Assembly: GCF_003287895.1 (NCBI RefSeq)
Contig: NZ_CP030280.1
Span: forward strand, 1,867,501-1,931,500
Direction: 5' to 3'
DNA length: 64,000 bases
Source: Blautia argi
GTDB lineage: Bacteria > Bacillota > Clostridia > Lachnospirales > Lachnospiraceae
Shown: positions 1 through 8,994 of the stretch, in pieces
Position numbering within the stretch: the first letter of the stretch is position 1
Layout: each line of letters starts with the position of its first letter
Program-made: the position numbers and the translations under genes
The notes under the pieces: model-generated
Seen by the model: the letters and a program-made list of their open reading frames with translations, nothing else
What the model was told of the DNA's origin: nothing
The model's database searches: none

Positions 1-2145
1 ACTGGTTCCCCTGCCGATTTCGTCCAGAATCAAAAGGCTCTTGGACGTAGCATTTCTGAGAATATTGGCAACCTCTGTCATCTCCACCATAAAGGTACTC
101 TGCCCGCTTGCCAAATCGTCTGACGCGCCTACACGGGTAAAAATCCGGTCCACAATTCCGATATTTGCTTTGTCAGCCGGAACAAAGGAACCAATCTGTG
201 CCATCAGCACAATCAGCGCAGACTGGCGCATATAGGTGGACTTTCCTGCCATGTTTGGTCCCGTAATAACAGAAATCCGGTTCTTTCCATTATCCAGATA
301 CGTGTCGTTTGGGATAAACAGATCATTGGAAATCATTTTTTCCACTACCGGGTGACGACCGTTTTTAATATCAATAACACCCTTAGTATTGATTTTCGGG
401 CGTACAAACTGATTTCGGGACGCAACGAGCGCCAAAGACAAATAGGTGTCCAGACGGGCAATAGCCTTTGCGGTTCTCTGAATCCGCTCTACCTGAGCCG
501 CTACTTCGCTGCGTACTTTTACAAATTCATCATATTCCAGAGCATACAGCTTGTCCTCCGCACCTAAAATCATATCCTCCAGTTCTTTTAATCGCGGAGT
601 AATATAACGCTCTGCATTGGTCAGGGTCTGCTTTCTGGTATAGTAATCCGGCACCATATCCTTAAAAGAATTGGTCACTTCCAGATAGTAACCGAAAACC
701 TTATTGTATTTCACTTTCAAGGTACGGATTCCCGTTTTTTCCTTTTCTGATGCCTCCAGCTCGGCAAGCCAGGTCTTTCCCTTTGTCTTTGCCTCACGGA
801 AATGGTCAATCTGCTCATGATACCCGTCTTTTATAATGCCGCCTTCTTTCATGGCAAGGGGTGGCTCTTCTACAATAGCCGCATCTAAAAGCGCATATAA
901 ATCCTGTAGTTCGTCCATTTCCTCATAAATCCGCTTCAGCTCTTCACAGTTAAAAGGCTCTAACAGCTTTTTAATAGGCGGAATCATACCAATAGAAGTT
1001 TTAAAGGAGAGCAAATCTCTGGGATTTGCAGACTGATAGCTGACCCGGCTGATTAAACGTTCCAGATCATACACAGGATTCAGGTATTCCCGCAGCTCTT
1101 CTCTGTCCATCTCATGCTGATTGATTTCCTCCACAGCGTCCAGACGGGCATTGATTTCCTCCTTATCAATCAAAGGCTGCTCCAGAAAGGTACGAAGCAT
1201 TCTGGCTCCCATGGCGGTTTTGGTTTTATCCAGCACCCATAAAAGCGAACCTCTTTTCCCTTTTTCCCGCATGGTTTCTGTCAACTCCAGATTTCGTCTG
1301 GTGGAGCTGTCAATAAGCATATATTTATCTGTAATGTACGGGGTAATTGCCCGCATATGCTCCAAAGAAGTTTTCTGCGTTTCCAGAAGATAGGAAAAAA
1401 GGGCCCCTGCTGCAATGACAGCACAGGCATAGTCCTTTAACCCCAACCCTTCTAAGGTCCCCACATGAAAGTGTTCCTTCAAGGTACGGGCACAGAGCTC
1501 GTCATCAAAATACCAGTTTTCCAGTGTGGTAATCGAAATATTCAGACGATTTCTCAATTCGTCCATATCTGCACCGCACATGCAAAAGGCTTCGTTGCAC
1601 AAAAGCTCTGCCGGAGAGAATTTATAGATTTCATCTGACAGTTTGCGGATATTTTCCACTTCTGTAACCATAAAATCGCCTGTGGTAACATCTGCAATGG
1701 CAATGCCAAAACGGTTTGAAAGATATACCACAGACATAATATAATTGTTTTTTGTTTCGTCCAGAGCCTGAGTATTTAGAGTGGTTCCCGGCGTCACCAC
1801 GCGAATAACCTCTCTTTTTACAATACCCTTTGCCTGTTTAGGGTCTTCCACCTGTTCACAGACCGCTACTTTATATCCCTTGCTTATCAGACGGTTTATA
1901 TAAACCTCTGCCGCATGAAAAGGAACGCCGCACATGGGCGCCCTCTCCTCCATACCACAGTCTTTTCCAGTCAGGGTAAGTTCCAGTTCTCTGGATACGG
2001 TTTGAGCGTCTTCAAAAAACATTTCATAAAAATCACCCAAACGGTAAAATAAAATACAGTCACTGTATTCTTCTTTCGTCTTTACATAATGCTGCATCAT
2101 CGGTGATAATGATGACACAGTTACATCTTTTATTGAAATTCCCAT
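1..2145 (-). CDS. mutS: DNA mismatch repair ATPase MutS (3' part beyond window edge)
   Basis: MutS recognises mismatched bases and small loops and recruits MutL. About 715 codons are present, against roughly 870 for the family, so the C-terminus lies beyond position 1. The N-terminal mismatch-binding domain is intact: the FYRLGDFYEMF stretch carries the Phe-x-Glu reader. The ATPase Walker A (GPNMAGKS) falls near 240-265 and Walker B (DEIGRGTS) at the extreme left edge. The start is ATG at 2145, 7 nt after the miaB stop, with an AGGA-type SD inside the end of miaB. The gene is therefore almost certainly co-transcribed with miaB, a common Firmicutes arrangement. No frame break is seen in the visible part. 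Confidence 0.97.
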   Translation of the reverse strand, partial: MGISIKDVTVSSLSPMMQHYVKTKEEYSDCILFYRLGDFYEMFFEDAQTVSRELELTLTGKDCGMEERAPMCGVPFHAAEVYINRLISKGYKVAVCEQVEDPKQAKGIVKREVIRVVTPGTTLNTQALDETKNNYIMSVVYLSNRFGIAIADVTTGDFMVTEVENIRKLSDEIYKFSPAELLCNEAFCMCGADMDELRNRLNISITTLENWYFDDELCARTLKEHFHVGTLEGLGLKDYACAVIAAGALFSYLLETQKTSLEHMRAITPYITDKYMLIDSSTRRNLELTETMREKGKRGSLLWVLDKTKTAMGARMLRTFLEQPLIDKEEINARLDAVEEINQHEMDREELREYLNPVYDLERLISRVSYQSANPRDLLSFKTSIGMIPPIKKLLEPFNCEELKRIYEEMDELQDLYALLDAAIVEEPPLAMKEGGIIKDGYHEQIDHFREAKTKGKTWLAELEASEKEKTGIRTLKVKYNKVFGYYLEVTNSFKDMVPDYYTRKQTLTNAERYITPRLKELEDMILGAEDKLYALEYDEFVKVRSEVAAQVERIQRTAKAIARLDTYLSLALVASRNQFVRPKINTKGVIDIKNGRHPVVEKMISNDLFIPNDTYLDNGKNRISVITGPNMAGKSTYMRQSALIVLMAQIGSFVPADKANIGIVDRIFTRVGASDDLASGQSTFMVEMTEVANILRNATSKSLLILDEIGRGTS

Positions 2146-2152
2146 TGTGTCT

Positions 2153-3628
2153 TTATCCTACCTTTGTACCCATGTAATAAAAGCCTCTGCACTCGTCCAG
2201 ACGTACCTGACAGAGCTTCCCAATAAGAGAAGTATCTCCTTCAAAATGCACCACCAGATTATTGGAAAGCCTTCCTGTCATAAGGTGTGTATCCTGGCTG
2301 TTCTGCTCTTCCACAAGAACCTCCTGCACGGTTCCCGTGTATCTTGCGGACATGCTTCTTCCAATCTCCTGCACTCTTGCCAAAAGGCGGTCAAAACGGT
2401 CTTTTACCACATCTTCCGGAATCTGGTTTTCCATAGCTGCCGCAGGAGTTCCGGTTCTCTTGGAATAAATAAAAGTAAAAGCACTGTCATAACGTACCTT
2501 TTCCACTACGTCCACGGTTTCCAAAAAGTCCTCTTCTGTTTCACCCGGGAAGCCCACAATGATATCTGTGGTAAGAGAAATATCCGGCATGGCTTTACGG
2601 ATTCTTTCCACCAGATTCAGATACTGCTCTTTGTCATATTTCCGGTTCATTTTCTTCAGAATCTCGCTGCTTCCTGACTGCAGGGGCAGATGCAGATGAC
2701 GGCAGATTTTTTTGCTGTTTTTCATAACTTCAATTAATTCATCAGACAAATCCTTTGGGTGAGAAGTCATAAAGCGGATACGCTCTAAGCCCTCAATTTT
2801 TTCTATTTCCTGTAAAAGCTGGGCAAAAGTCATAGGCTCTTCCAGATTCTTTCCATAAGAATTTACGTTCTGTCCCAAAAGCATAACCTCTACCACGCCG
2901 TCTGCCACCAGATGTTCAATTTCCCTTATAATATCCTTTGGATTACGGCTGCGTTCCCGTCCCCGCACATACGGCACAATGCAATAGCTGCAGAAATTGT
3001 TGCAGCCAAACATAATATTGACACCGGATTTGAATGGATATTTTCTCTCACTTGGCAAATCCTCTACAATTTTGTCGGTATCCTTCCAAATATCAATAAC
3101 CATACGGTTATTCGTCAGAGCTGCCACCACCAGCTCTGCAAATTTATAGATGTTGTGGGTACCGAAAATCAGATTTACAAAGGAATAACTTTTTTTCAGC
3201 TTTTCCACCACCTGAGGTTCCTGCATCATACACCCGCACAGACCTATCATCATATGCGGGTTTTTCTTTTTCAGGCTGTGGAGATAGCCCAAACGTCCGT
3301 AAACACGCAGGTTTGCATTTTCCCGTACTGTACAGGTATTGTAAATAACAAAATCTGCATTTTCGTCAGGAGCTTCCACATAGCCAATACGTTCCAACAC
3401 ACCAACCAGCTTCTCAGAATCTCTTGCATTCATCTGACAGCCGAAGGTATTGACACAAAAAGTCAGCCTGCGGTTTAACTCCCTGGATTTTTCTTCTGTA
3501 AGCTCCCTTGCTTTTTTCATAAACCAGTACTGACGATATGGCTCTTCTGTGGGGGCTTCTCTTGTCAGGTCAGCGCTTTCTATTAATTTATCTATGTTAC
3601 TGTCAAAAATCAGTTCTTTATTTTCCAT
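2153..3628 (-). CDS. miaB: tRNA-2-methylthio-N6-dimethylallyladenosine synthase MiaB
   Basis: This radical-SAM methylthiotransferase adds the 2-methylthio group to i6A37 of tRNAs reading UNN codons. The 491-aa protein has the three N-terminal cluster cysteines (in NTFGCQMN, YNTCTVREN and GLCGCM), then the radical-SAM CxxxCxxC motif (CNNFCSYC, about residue 210) followed by VRGRERSR, and a C-terminal TRAM-like segment. About 60 residues precede the first cluster motif, as is usual for clostridial MiaB. The start at 3628 has AGGA upstream. It is the first gene of a miaB-mutS operon with its own promoter at 3663-3691. Confidence 0.97.
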   Translation of the reverse strand: MENKELIFDSNIDKLIESADLTREAPTEEPYRQYWFMKKARELTEEKSRELNRRLTFCVNTFGCQMNARDSEKLVGVLERIGYVEAPDENADFVIYNTCTVRENANLRVYGRLGYLHSLKKKNPHMMIGLCGCMMQEPQVVEKLKKSYSFVNLIFGTHNIYKFAELVVAALTNNRMVIDIWKDTDKIVEDLPSERKYPFKSGVNIMFGCNNFCSYCIVPYVRGRERSRNPKDIIREIEHLVADGVVEVMLLGQNVNSYGKNLEEPMTFAQLLQEIEKIEGLERIRFMTSHPKDLSDELIEVMKNSKKICRHLHLPLQSGSSEILKKMNRKYDKEQYLNLVERIRKAMPDISLTTDIIVGFPGETEEDFLETVDVVEKVRYDSAFTFIYSKRTGTPAAAMENQIPEDVVKDRFDRLLARVQEIGRSMSARYTGTVQEVLVEEQNSQDTHLMTGRLSNNLVVHFEGDTSLIGKLCQVRLDECRGFYYMGTKVG

Positions 3629-3662
3629 TTTTCATCAAGTCCTTTCAGGGCATTATTTTATA

Positions 3663-3691
3663 AGTATATAGTATCAGTTTGGAATTTTCAA
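3663..3691 (-). promoter_or_regulatory. Sigma-A-type promoter of miaB-mutS
   Basis: On the minus strand TTGAAA (3686-3691) is followed after exactly 17 bp by TATACT (3663-3668), about 35 bp upstream of the miaB start. This is a good sigma-A match, identified by eye. Confidence 0.7.
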
Positions 3692-3752
3692 CTAATTTTA
3701 TCCAAAATCCTTTAGAGGATTTGGCTCTGTCTTTAAATTTCAAAAAAGAAAC

Positions 3753-3826
3753 AGGCATAAAAGAATCACTCTTTCCTGCATTCCGCTGACATGTCAAAAT
3801 ACAAAAAAGAGCGATTCCCTATGCCT
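3753..3826 (-). terminator. Hairpin with U-rich tail downstream of the MerR remnant
   Basis: Imperfect inverted arms of about 22 nt start with AGGCATA on one side and end with ATGCCT on the other. On the minus strand the second arm is followed shortly by a T-rich run (TTTCTTTTTT). It lies just past the end of the decayed MerR gene and before the miaB promoter, so it most likely terminates that transcript. Confidence 0.55.
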
Positions 3827-3831
3827 ATGTT

Positions 3832-4079
3832 TTATTTCTGTTTATCCGCCCAGAATTCCACTGCCTTTATCAGAAAGGCGGCGCACCCCTTCTGGTTTCT
3901 GTCATAATATTCCTGAAATCTGGAGTCTGCTGCAAAACCGCAACCTCTTTCTCTCCATAATAGCGATATCCCGCTTCGTTCACCCGCGCCGGCTTTAACA
4001 GATGAATTTCATCATAATACCGCAATGTTCGGGTACTGACTCCTGCCAGTGCAGCAAGCTGGCGTATACTATATTCCAT
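3832..4079 (-). pseudogene. MerR-family TipAS-type regulator, internally deleted
   Basis: The first 47 or so codons are a clean MerR helix-turn-helix (SIRQLAALAGVSTRTLRYYDE through GYRYYGEKEVAVLQQ) with a good SD. After VLQQ the open frame becomes unrelated residues and stops at 3870. In another frame, starting at the same place, the DNA encodes a typical C-terminal end of a TipAS effector domain (ADSRFQEYYDRN, then GCAAFLIKAVEFWA) ending at a TAA at 3832-3834. The gene therefore keeps both ends but has lost about 170 central residues, out of frame. The junction contains GCAGCAGA, which could have occurred at both original ends as a short repeat (inference). The product would be a bare DNA-binding domain without drug-binding or dimerisation parts. 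Confidence 0.8.
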
Positions 4080-4173
4080 ATTTCTCTCTCCTTTCTCTCT
4101 GTGTTTTCATCTTATCTGTTTCCGCTGCGTCAATGTCAAGAGAAAAGTGAAAAATATTTTTTGACTGCTGCCC

Positions 4174-4410
4174 TTAATTCCATTTACTCACAAGTTTTAA
4201 AATTTCTTCTTCATAATCCCCAAACAGGTCTTCATGTCTTCCCATATTCCGCACATTGGTTTCCGCACCCCAGACCTGGTCAAAAAACTCCCATACATGA
4301 TAGGCAACTCCCCTGTATTCAAAATCAAGACTTCCACACCCCTCTTCTTCTGTGTAAGTAAAAGGAAAGCCTTTTTCCTTCAGTAAACTCTGTACTCTCT
4401 CTAAGCGCAT
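4174..4410 (-). CDS. Conserved hypothetical protein (78 aa)
   Basis: This small acidic protein is rich in aromatic residues (GCGSLDFEYRGVAYHVWEF, then GRHEDLFGDYEEEIL). It has no signal peptide or membrane segment. Similar short proteins are common in Clostridia, but I do not recognise a proven function. It has a strong AGGAGG SD and lies 21 nt after the LURP-like gene, so the two are probably co-transcribed. Confidence 0.75.
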   Translation of the reverse strand: MRLERVQSLLKEKGFPFTYTEEEGCGSLDFEYRGVAYHVWEFFDQVWGAETNVRNMGRHEDLFGDYEEEILKLVSKWN

Positions 4411-4431
4411 ACTTCCTCCTTCTGAACTCTT

Positions 4432-4905
4432 TTAAGACTGGCGAGAACACTTTTCCGCATCTATGGCCAGCACCAGCATAACTACATACAGAGCATCTTC
4501 TTTGCGTCCGATGTCCATAACATACGTATCCGTCCAGTGGAAAACTTCTTTTCCAATCAGGGCAATACTCATCTGATTGGTATCCTGTATCTCGTAGTTC
4601 CATTCCATTACATTTCCGCTTACCCGCCAGCCCATAAAATCAATGTTGTACTTTGGCTTCAGGAAGGAAAATTCCTTCTGTACAGAACCTGCCTGCTCTT
4701 CACCTACATATAAGTCAAATCTGGGCATAAAAGTCAATACCTTTTCTCTTACCATGCCCACATACTGTCCGTTGCTATCGTATATTTTCAGACAATGCCC
4801 CCAGTCTAACTGTCCTTTAACGGTATAGACAATGTCCCCTTCCTCATTATAAATCTCATAGCTGTCCAGCCATGAAAACATCTTTTGTTTAAAGAGTAGC
4901 TTCAT
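4432..4905 (-). CDS. LURP-one-related / YxjI-like protein
   Basis: The 157-aa protein has the pattern of the LURP-one-related (tubby-like beta-barrel) family: an N-terminal KLLFKQKMFSWLDSYEIY, a repeated strand pattern around GDIVYTVKG and YVGMVREKV, and a hydrophobic C-terminal helix (YVVMLVLAIDA). Family members are small cytosolic or membrane-associated proteins of unclear function in bacteria. The SD GAGGGGG stands well placed before ATG. It is followed by the 78-aa gene and preceded by nrdJ, whose stop is 27 nt away. Confidence 0.75.
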   Translation of the reverse strand: MKLLFKQKMFSWLDSYEIYNEEGDIVYTVKGQLDWGHCLKIYDSNGQYVGMVREKVLTFMPRFDLYVGEEQAGSVQKEFSFLKPKYNIDFMGWRVSGNVMEWNYEIQDTNQMSIALIGKEVFHWTDTYVMDIGRKEDALYVVMLVLAIDAEKCSRQS

Positions 4906-4932
4906 ACGTTTCCCCCTCTTCTTTCTTTTCTG

Positions 4933-7212
4933 TCAGTGGCATTTACTCCAGCCACAGCTCTTGCAAATATTGCACCCCTCTTCAAAAACAAGAGGTTCTC
5001 CGCACTCCGGACAGTAAATTTTATCTGATTCCTCTCTCTTTGTGACCGCCTTCGGCTTTGGGGCTTTTTTTACCTTTCCTGTTTCTTCCTTTTCACTTCT
5101 CTGGCTTAATTCTTCCTGCATCTCTTTATACATATCCATCAATGCATTTCCCACAGCCATTGGACAGCAGGCGCCCTTGCTGGTATCCTTTCTGGTTACT
5201 CTGCGAGCCGTATAAGATGGACAGGAACCACTGGAATTCAACTGGTCCACAATGGTTTCAATATCAATCCCACCTCTGGCGCTGATAGAAATCATACGGG
5301 AAAGTCCTACCATAAAGTTATTGCACCCACCGGTAGAACCCTTACTTAAATATGTTTCCAAAAGCGCTCCTGTATGAGGATCAAAAAGCGCAATACAGTG
5401 CAGACTTCCGCAGCCGGTAATCAGCTTTCTTTTCTTTCCGATGACATCGTCTGACACCATGATAATTTCTCCGCGTTTCAGCCCTTCTCCTGCAGTCACG
5501 GTTTTGCTTTCCTTTGCATTTGCATTTAAAATACCGATTCGTTTACAGCCATCACGGAAAATTGTAATGCCCTTTAACCCCTGCTCATAAGCGTATAAGT
5601 ACAGGCTTTCTGTTTCTTCTACCGTGAAACTCTCCGGTACATTTACCGTAGAACTGATAGATGCATCAATATGCTTTTGCCATACAGACTGCATGTCAAT
5701 ACGCTGCCGGTAATCCAATGTCATAGCTGTCACAAAATAGTCCGGAAGCTGTTTATCATCAGTCAGCTTATGTTCTTTCATATAACTTTCCACGATTTTG
5801 GTATACACCTTGTAATAGACATCTGTCCCGTGAAGAGATTCTGTTTTCCGCTCATAATAATTTGCATATACAGGTTCAATTCCCCCGGAAATTCCCAACA
5901 TGGTAGACAGGGTTCCCGTAGGCGCAATGGTCAAAAGCTGAGAGTTTCTAAGGCCATATTTGCGTACCAGTTCTCTCGTTTTTTCCGTAGTATTGGCAAC
6001 AAAATATCGCGTTTCCATAATTTCCTCTGCATTACATGCCGGAAATGCCCCCAGTTCCTTTGCCAGTCTTGCGGAAGTAGCAATGGCGGTATCTGCCATG
6101 GCAAAACCGATTTTATCACACATCTGCACTGCGTCTTCTTCTCCATAAGTAAGCCCTAACTGAATCAGCGCATCTGCCAGCCCCATAATGCCCAGTCCGA
6201 TTTGCCTCCATTTGGCAACACTTTCCCGCTGTTCCGGAAGAGGGTGAAGGGGAAGACCTTCCTCTAAAACCTCATTTAATGCCTTAACAGCAGCCTGCAC
6301 ACAGAGCTTAAATCCGTCGAAATCAAAATAAGCCTCCTCGGTAAAGGGATTTTCCACAAATTTTGCCAGATTAATACTTCCCAGAAGACAGCTTCCTCCT
6401 GCCGGAAGGGGTTCCTCTGCACAGGGATTCACACCTGCATAAGAAAATTCCTTTGTATTGCTTAACAGATTCCAGTCTGTAATGCGATCCCAGAACAGGG
6501 CGCCGGGCTCTGCATAATCCCAGTTCGTTTCCGTAATTCGGCGAAAGAGTTCCCTTGCATTAACTCTTTTTTCAATTACCTCACCTGTGGTTTCTCTTGT
6601 ATAATGCAGCAGATATTCTTCATTCTTTTTCACTGCTTCCATAAAATCTTCATGGATTCGAATAGAAATGTTGGCTTTTGTCACCTTCTCTAAATCTGTT
6701 TTCAGCTCAATAAACTCCATTACATCAGGATGGGAACAATCAATGGAAATCATCAAAGCGCCTCTTCTTCCATTCTGTCCAATCAAAGCCGTCACCAGAG
6801 AATACAGTTCCATAAAAGATACTGCACCGCTGGTTTCCTTTGCCGCATTGTTAATCTTTGCCCCCCGTGGACTGAGTTTTGAAATATCCACTCCACAGCC
6901 GCCACCATAACTATAGGTACGCGCCAGCTTTTTGGCACATTCAAAAATACTCTCAATCTCATCTTCCGGCGGTGTAATTACATAGCAGTTGGAATATGTT
7001 ACCTTTCTCCCCTGCTTTTCCAGCCCTCGGTTGGATAAAATTCTTCCGCCGAAAAGAAACTTTTTCTCTCTCATATACCGGCTGATTTCTTCATTTCCGC
7101 CGCTGACTCTTAAAAGCCAGTCCTCGAAATCTTCACCCTCTGTACAATATTTTTTCGTCCAGATATCCATTCCAAGCTGGTTCTCCTGTCCCAGCCACTC
7201 TTCTACTGTCAT
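4933..7212 (-). CDS. nrdJ: Adenosylcobalamin-dependent (class II) ribonucleotide reductase
   Basis: Class II reductase makes deoxyribonucleotides using a cobalamin-generated radical, independent of oxygen. The protein has GGRILSNRG near the start, the first redox-cysteine region (SNCYV), the active-site block NPCAEEPLPAGGSCLLGS, the APTGTLSTMLGISGG phosphate-binding loop, a TSCPD-like C-terminal domain, and a terminal zinc-finger tail (CPECGEPL, then CNICKSCGWSKC) thought to re-reduce the active site. The longer reading frame opens at 7242, but ATG at 7212 has GGAGGT seven bases upstream and begins MTVEEW, so I choose it (759 aa). Tandem NrdR-box-like sites lie directly upstream, pointing to NrdR control. 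Confidence 0.95.
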   Translation of the reverse strand: MTVEEWLGQENQLGMDIWTKKYCTEGEDFEDWLLRVSGGNEEISRYMREKKFLFGGRILSNRGLEKQGRKVTYSNCYVITPPEDEIESIFECAKKLARTYSYGGGCGVDISKLSPRGAKINNAAKETSGAVSFMELYSLVTALIGQNGRRGALMISIDCSHPDVMEFIELKTDLEKVTKANISIRIHEDFMEAVKKNEEYLLHYTRETTGEVIEKRVNARELFRRITETNWDYAEPGALFWDRITDWNLLSNTKEFSYAGVNPCAEEPLPAGGSCLLGSINLAKFVENPFTEEAYFDFDGFKLCVQAAVKALNEVLEEGLPLHPLPEQRESVAKWRQIGLGIMGLADALIQLGLTYGEEDAVQMCDKIGFAMADTAIATSARLAKELGAFPACNAEEIMETRYFVANTTEKTRELVRKYGLRNSQLLTIAPTGTLSTMLGISGGIEPVYANYYERKTESLHGTDVYYKVYTKIVESYMKEHKLTDDKQLPDYFVTAMTLDYRQRIDMQSVWQKHIDASISSTVNVPESFTVEETESLYLYAYEQGLKGITIFRDGCKRIGILNANAKESKTVTAGEGLKRGEIIMVSDDVIGKKRKLITGCGSLHCIALFDPHTGALLETYLSKGSTGGCNNFMVGLSRMISISARGGIDIETIVDQLNSSGSCPSYTARRVTRKDTSKGACCPMAVGNALMDMYKEMQEELSQRSEKEETGKVKKAPKPKAVTKREESDKIYCPECGEPLVFEEGCNICKSCGWSKCH

Positions 7213-7222
7213 AGCACGACCT

Positions 7223-7269
7223 CCACTATATTTAGTCAACACATACTATGGTAGCACAATATATTGGCT
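7223..7269 (-). promoter_or_regulatory. Tandem NrdR-box-like operators upstream of nrdJ
   Basis: Two 16-bp AT-rich palindrome-like sites resembling the NrdR consensus (acacwATATATwgtgt) lie at 7254-7269 (AGCCAATATATTGTGC, 13/16 by my count) and 7223-7238 (TGACTAAATATAGTGG, 12/16). Exactly 15 bp separate them. NrdR boxes usually come as pairs spaced 15-16 bp so that both lie on one helix face. The proximal box abuts the nrdJ SD. A possible TTGAAC-17-TACCAT promoter overlaps the distal box. NrdR itself is not in the window. Confidence 0.7.
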
Positions 7270-7319
7270 GGTTCAAGCCCATATTTTCCTGTCAAAGAAA
7301 TGTCAAAATTCTATTTTTC

Positions 7320-8093
7320 CTAATTCCCGCATTCTATGCTGATTTCATTGAACTTTTCAAGAATATCCTCTATCTTTATCCTCTTTTTTTCTTCTCCCTT
7401 GATATCCATAACAGCTTTTCCCTGATGCATCATTACCAGACGGTTTCCATACTGTGCCGCATACCTGAGATTGTGGGTTACCATAACCGCAGTAAGTTTT
7501 TTCTCTTTTATAATGCGGTCTGTAAGCTGCATAATCACATCTGCGGTCTTAGGATCCAGCGCTGCCGTATGCTCGTCCAGAATCAGAAATTCCACCGGAG
7601 TCATAACAGACATCAGCAGGGACAATGCCTGTCTTTGCCCTCCGGACAAGACCCCTACCTTGACTTGCAGCTTATCCTCCAGTCCAAGGCCCAATTGCGC
7701 GAGCATTTCCCGATATTGAGGAATTCTTTTTTTATTTGTTCCTCTTTGCAGTCCAAAGCATTTTCCTTTTTGCTCTGCCATAGACAAATTTTCCAAAATC
7801 GTCATATCCGGGCAAGTTCCAAGGGCAGGATTCTGATAAACCCTCCCTATGGAAGCCAGTCTTTGATACTCCTTTACCTGAGTTATTGGTTTCTGGTTCA
7901 TCAAAATTTCTCCCTTATCCGGCTCCATACTCCCGCATATCAGATTCAGCATAGATGTCTTTCCGGAACCATTACTTCCTACCACGGATACAAACTCTCC
8001 TTTTTGAACTGTGAAATTAAAGTCTTCAAACAAACACATCTCATTCACGGTTCCCGGATTGTAATATTTATAAATATGTTTTAATGCAAGCAT
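7320..8093 (-). CDS. trpZ: ABC transporter ATP-binding protein, tryptophan-type (TrpZ-like)
   Basis: This 257-aa ATPase powers the adjacent permease. It has Walker A GSNGSGKTS (about residue 40), signature LSGGQRQ, Walker B LILDEHTAALD and the switch histidine in VMVTHNLRYA. The gene lies 4 nt after the permease gene and is third in the order binding protein-permease-ATPase. This is the layout of the TrpXYZ class, which is known in Firmicutes and often under T-box control. The tryptophan assignment rests on the leader specifier, not on the ATPase itself. Confidence 0.85.
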   Translation of the reverse strand: MLALKHIYKYYNPGTVNEMCLFEDFNFTVQKGEFVSVVGSNGSGKTSMLNLICGSMEPDKGEILMNQKPITQVKEYQRLASIGRVYQNPALGTCPDMTILENLSMAEQKGKCFGLQRGTNKKRIPQYREMLAQLGLGLEDKLQVKVGVLSGGQRQALSLLMSVMTPVEFLILDEHTAALDPKTADVIMQLTDRIIKEKKLTAVMVTHNLRYAAQYGNRLVMMHQGKAVMDIKGEEKKRIKIEDILEKFNEISIECGN

Positions 8094-8097
8094 GCTC

Positions 8098-8975
8098 TCA
8101 CCTCTTCTTTTCTGAACGTTCCAACAACAAAACCAGGATTAACACTCCCAGTAAAAAAATTGCGGAAATCATTTTCATTGCCTTTGGTTCAAAGTACCGA
8201 ATCGCCATTCCTGTGCAGGCCTTATACAGGATTGCTCCTGCAAAAACAAAGGTAGTAACTTTGAAAAATCCACCGAATCTTTTTTTGAAAACCCTTGTAA
8301 AAAGCTGAAAAAGACTGGTTCCCACAATCACGCTGGCAAGGCCGATTACCATAGCCCCCGTACCTGAAGAGATATCAAAAACACCCTGCTGCTGACAGAA
8401 AACACTACCGCTTAACGCCACAAGCCCGTTAGAAATTCCAAGCCCCAATATTTTAACATTTCCCTTATCCTTTGCCAAAGAAGTAACTAAAAGTTCATTA
8501 CTTCCCACGGCTCTCAGAAGGTAACCGGAACGTGTTTTGAGATACAAATCCAAACAGATTTTACTCACTGCTGCTATCATAAAAATGAAAATAAAAGCAA
8601 AAAAGTCCGGTATCTCCTGATTAAAAATTGTCTTCTTAGAGAATAAAGGCACATTGTTTGAGCCTGCAACTGTAAGATTCACCGTATACAAAGCTGTCAT
8701 CATAATAATCCCGGAAAGCAAATCCCGTACCTTGCCCTTCACATGGATTACCCCGGTACACACTCCTGCTGCCGCTCCTGCCAGAAAGGACAACGGAAGG
8801 GTGAAACAGGGATTTATCCCCTGCTTCAGAAGCATTGCCGTTACTGCTCCGCCCAAAGGAAACTGCCGTCCACAGTCAGATCCGGAAAATCCAGAATCTT
8901 ATATGTGATATACACACCCAAGGCTAAAATCCCATAAATCAGCCCCTGTTCAAAAATGGTTATTAAAAACTCCAT
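8098..8975 (-). pseudogene. trpY: ABC transporter permease (TrpY-like), frameshifted
   Basis: A BPD_transp_2-type multi-spanning permease. Translation from ATG 8975 (strong AGGAGG SD) gives a proper first helix and the family block YKILDFPDLTVDGS, then runs into stop TAA at 8841-8843. The remainder, GGAVTAML onward with six or more hydrophobic helices, continues in another frame to 8098. Adding one A to the AAA at 8860-8862 (plus strand) would restore ...DGSFPLGGAVTAML, the expected family sequence. This is therefore a single-base deletion in a short homopolymer, either a real mutation or a sequence error. Flanking trpX and trpZ are intact. Without the repair, import through this system would be lost. 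Confidence 0.85.
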
Positions 8976-8994
8976 AGCTGCTCCTCCTGTATGC

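Noticed and set aside
2147..2677. 176-codon plus-strand frame opposite miaB
   Set aside because: Antisense shadow of a well-conserved gene; no SD, no family features.
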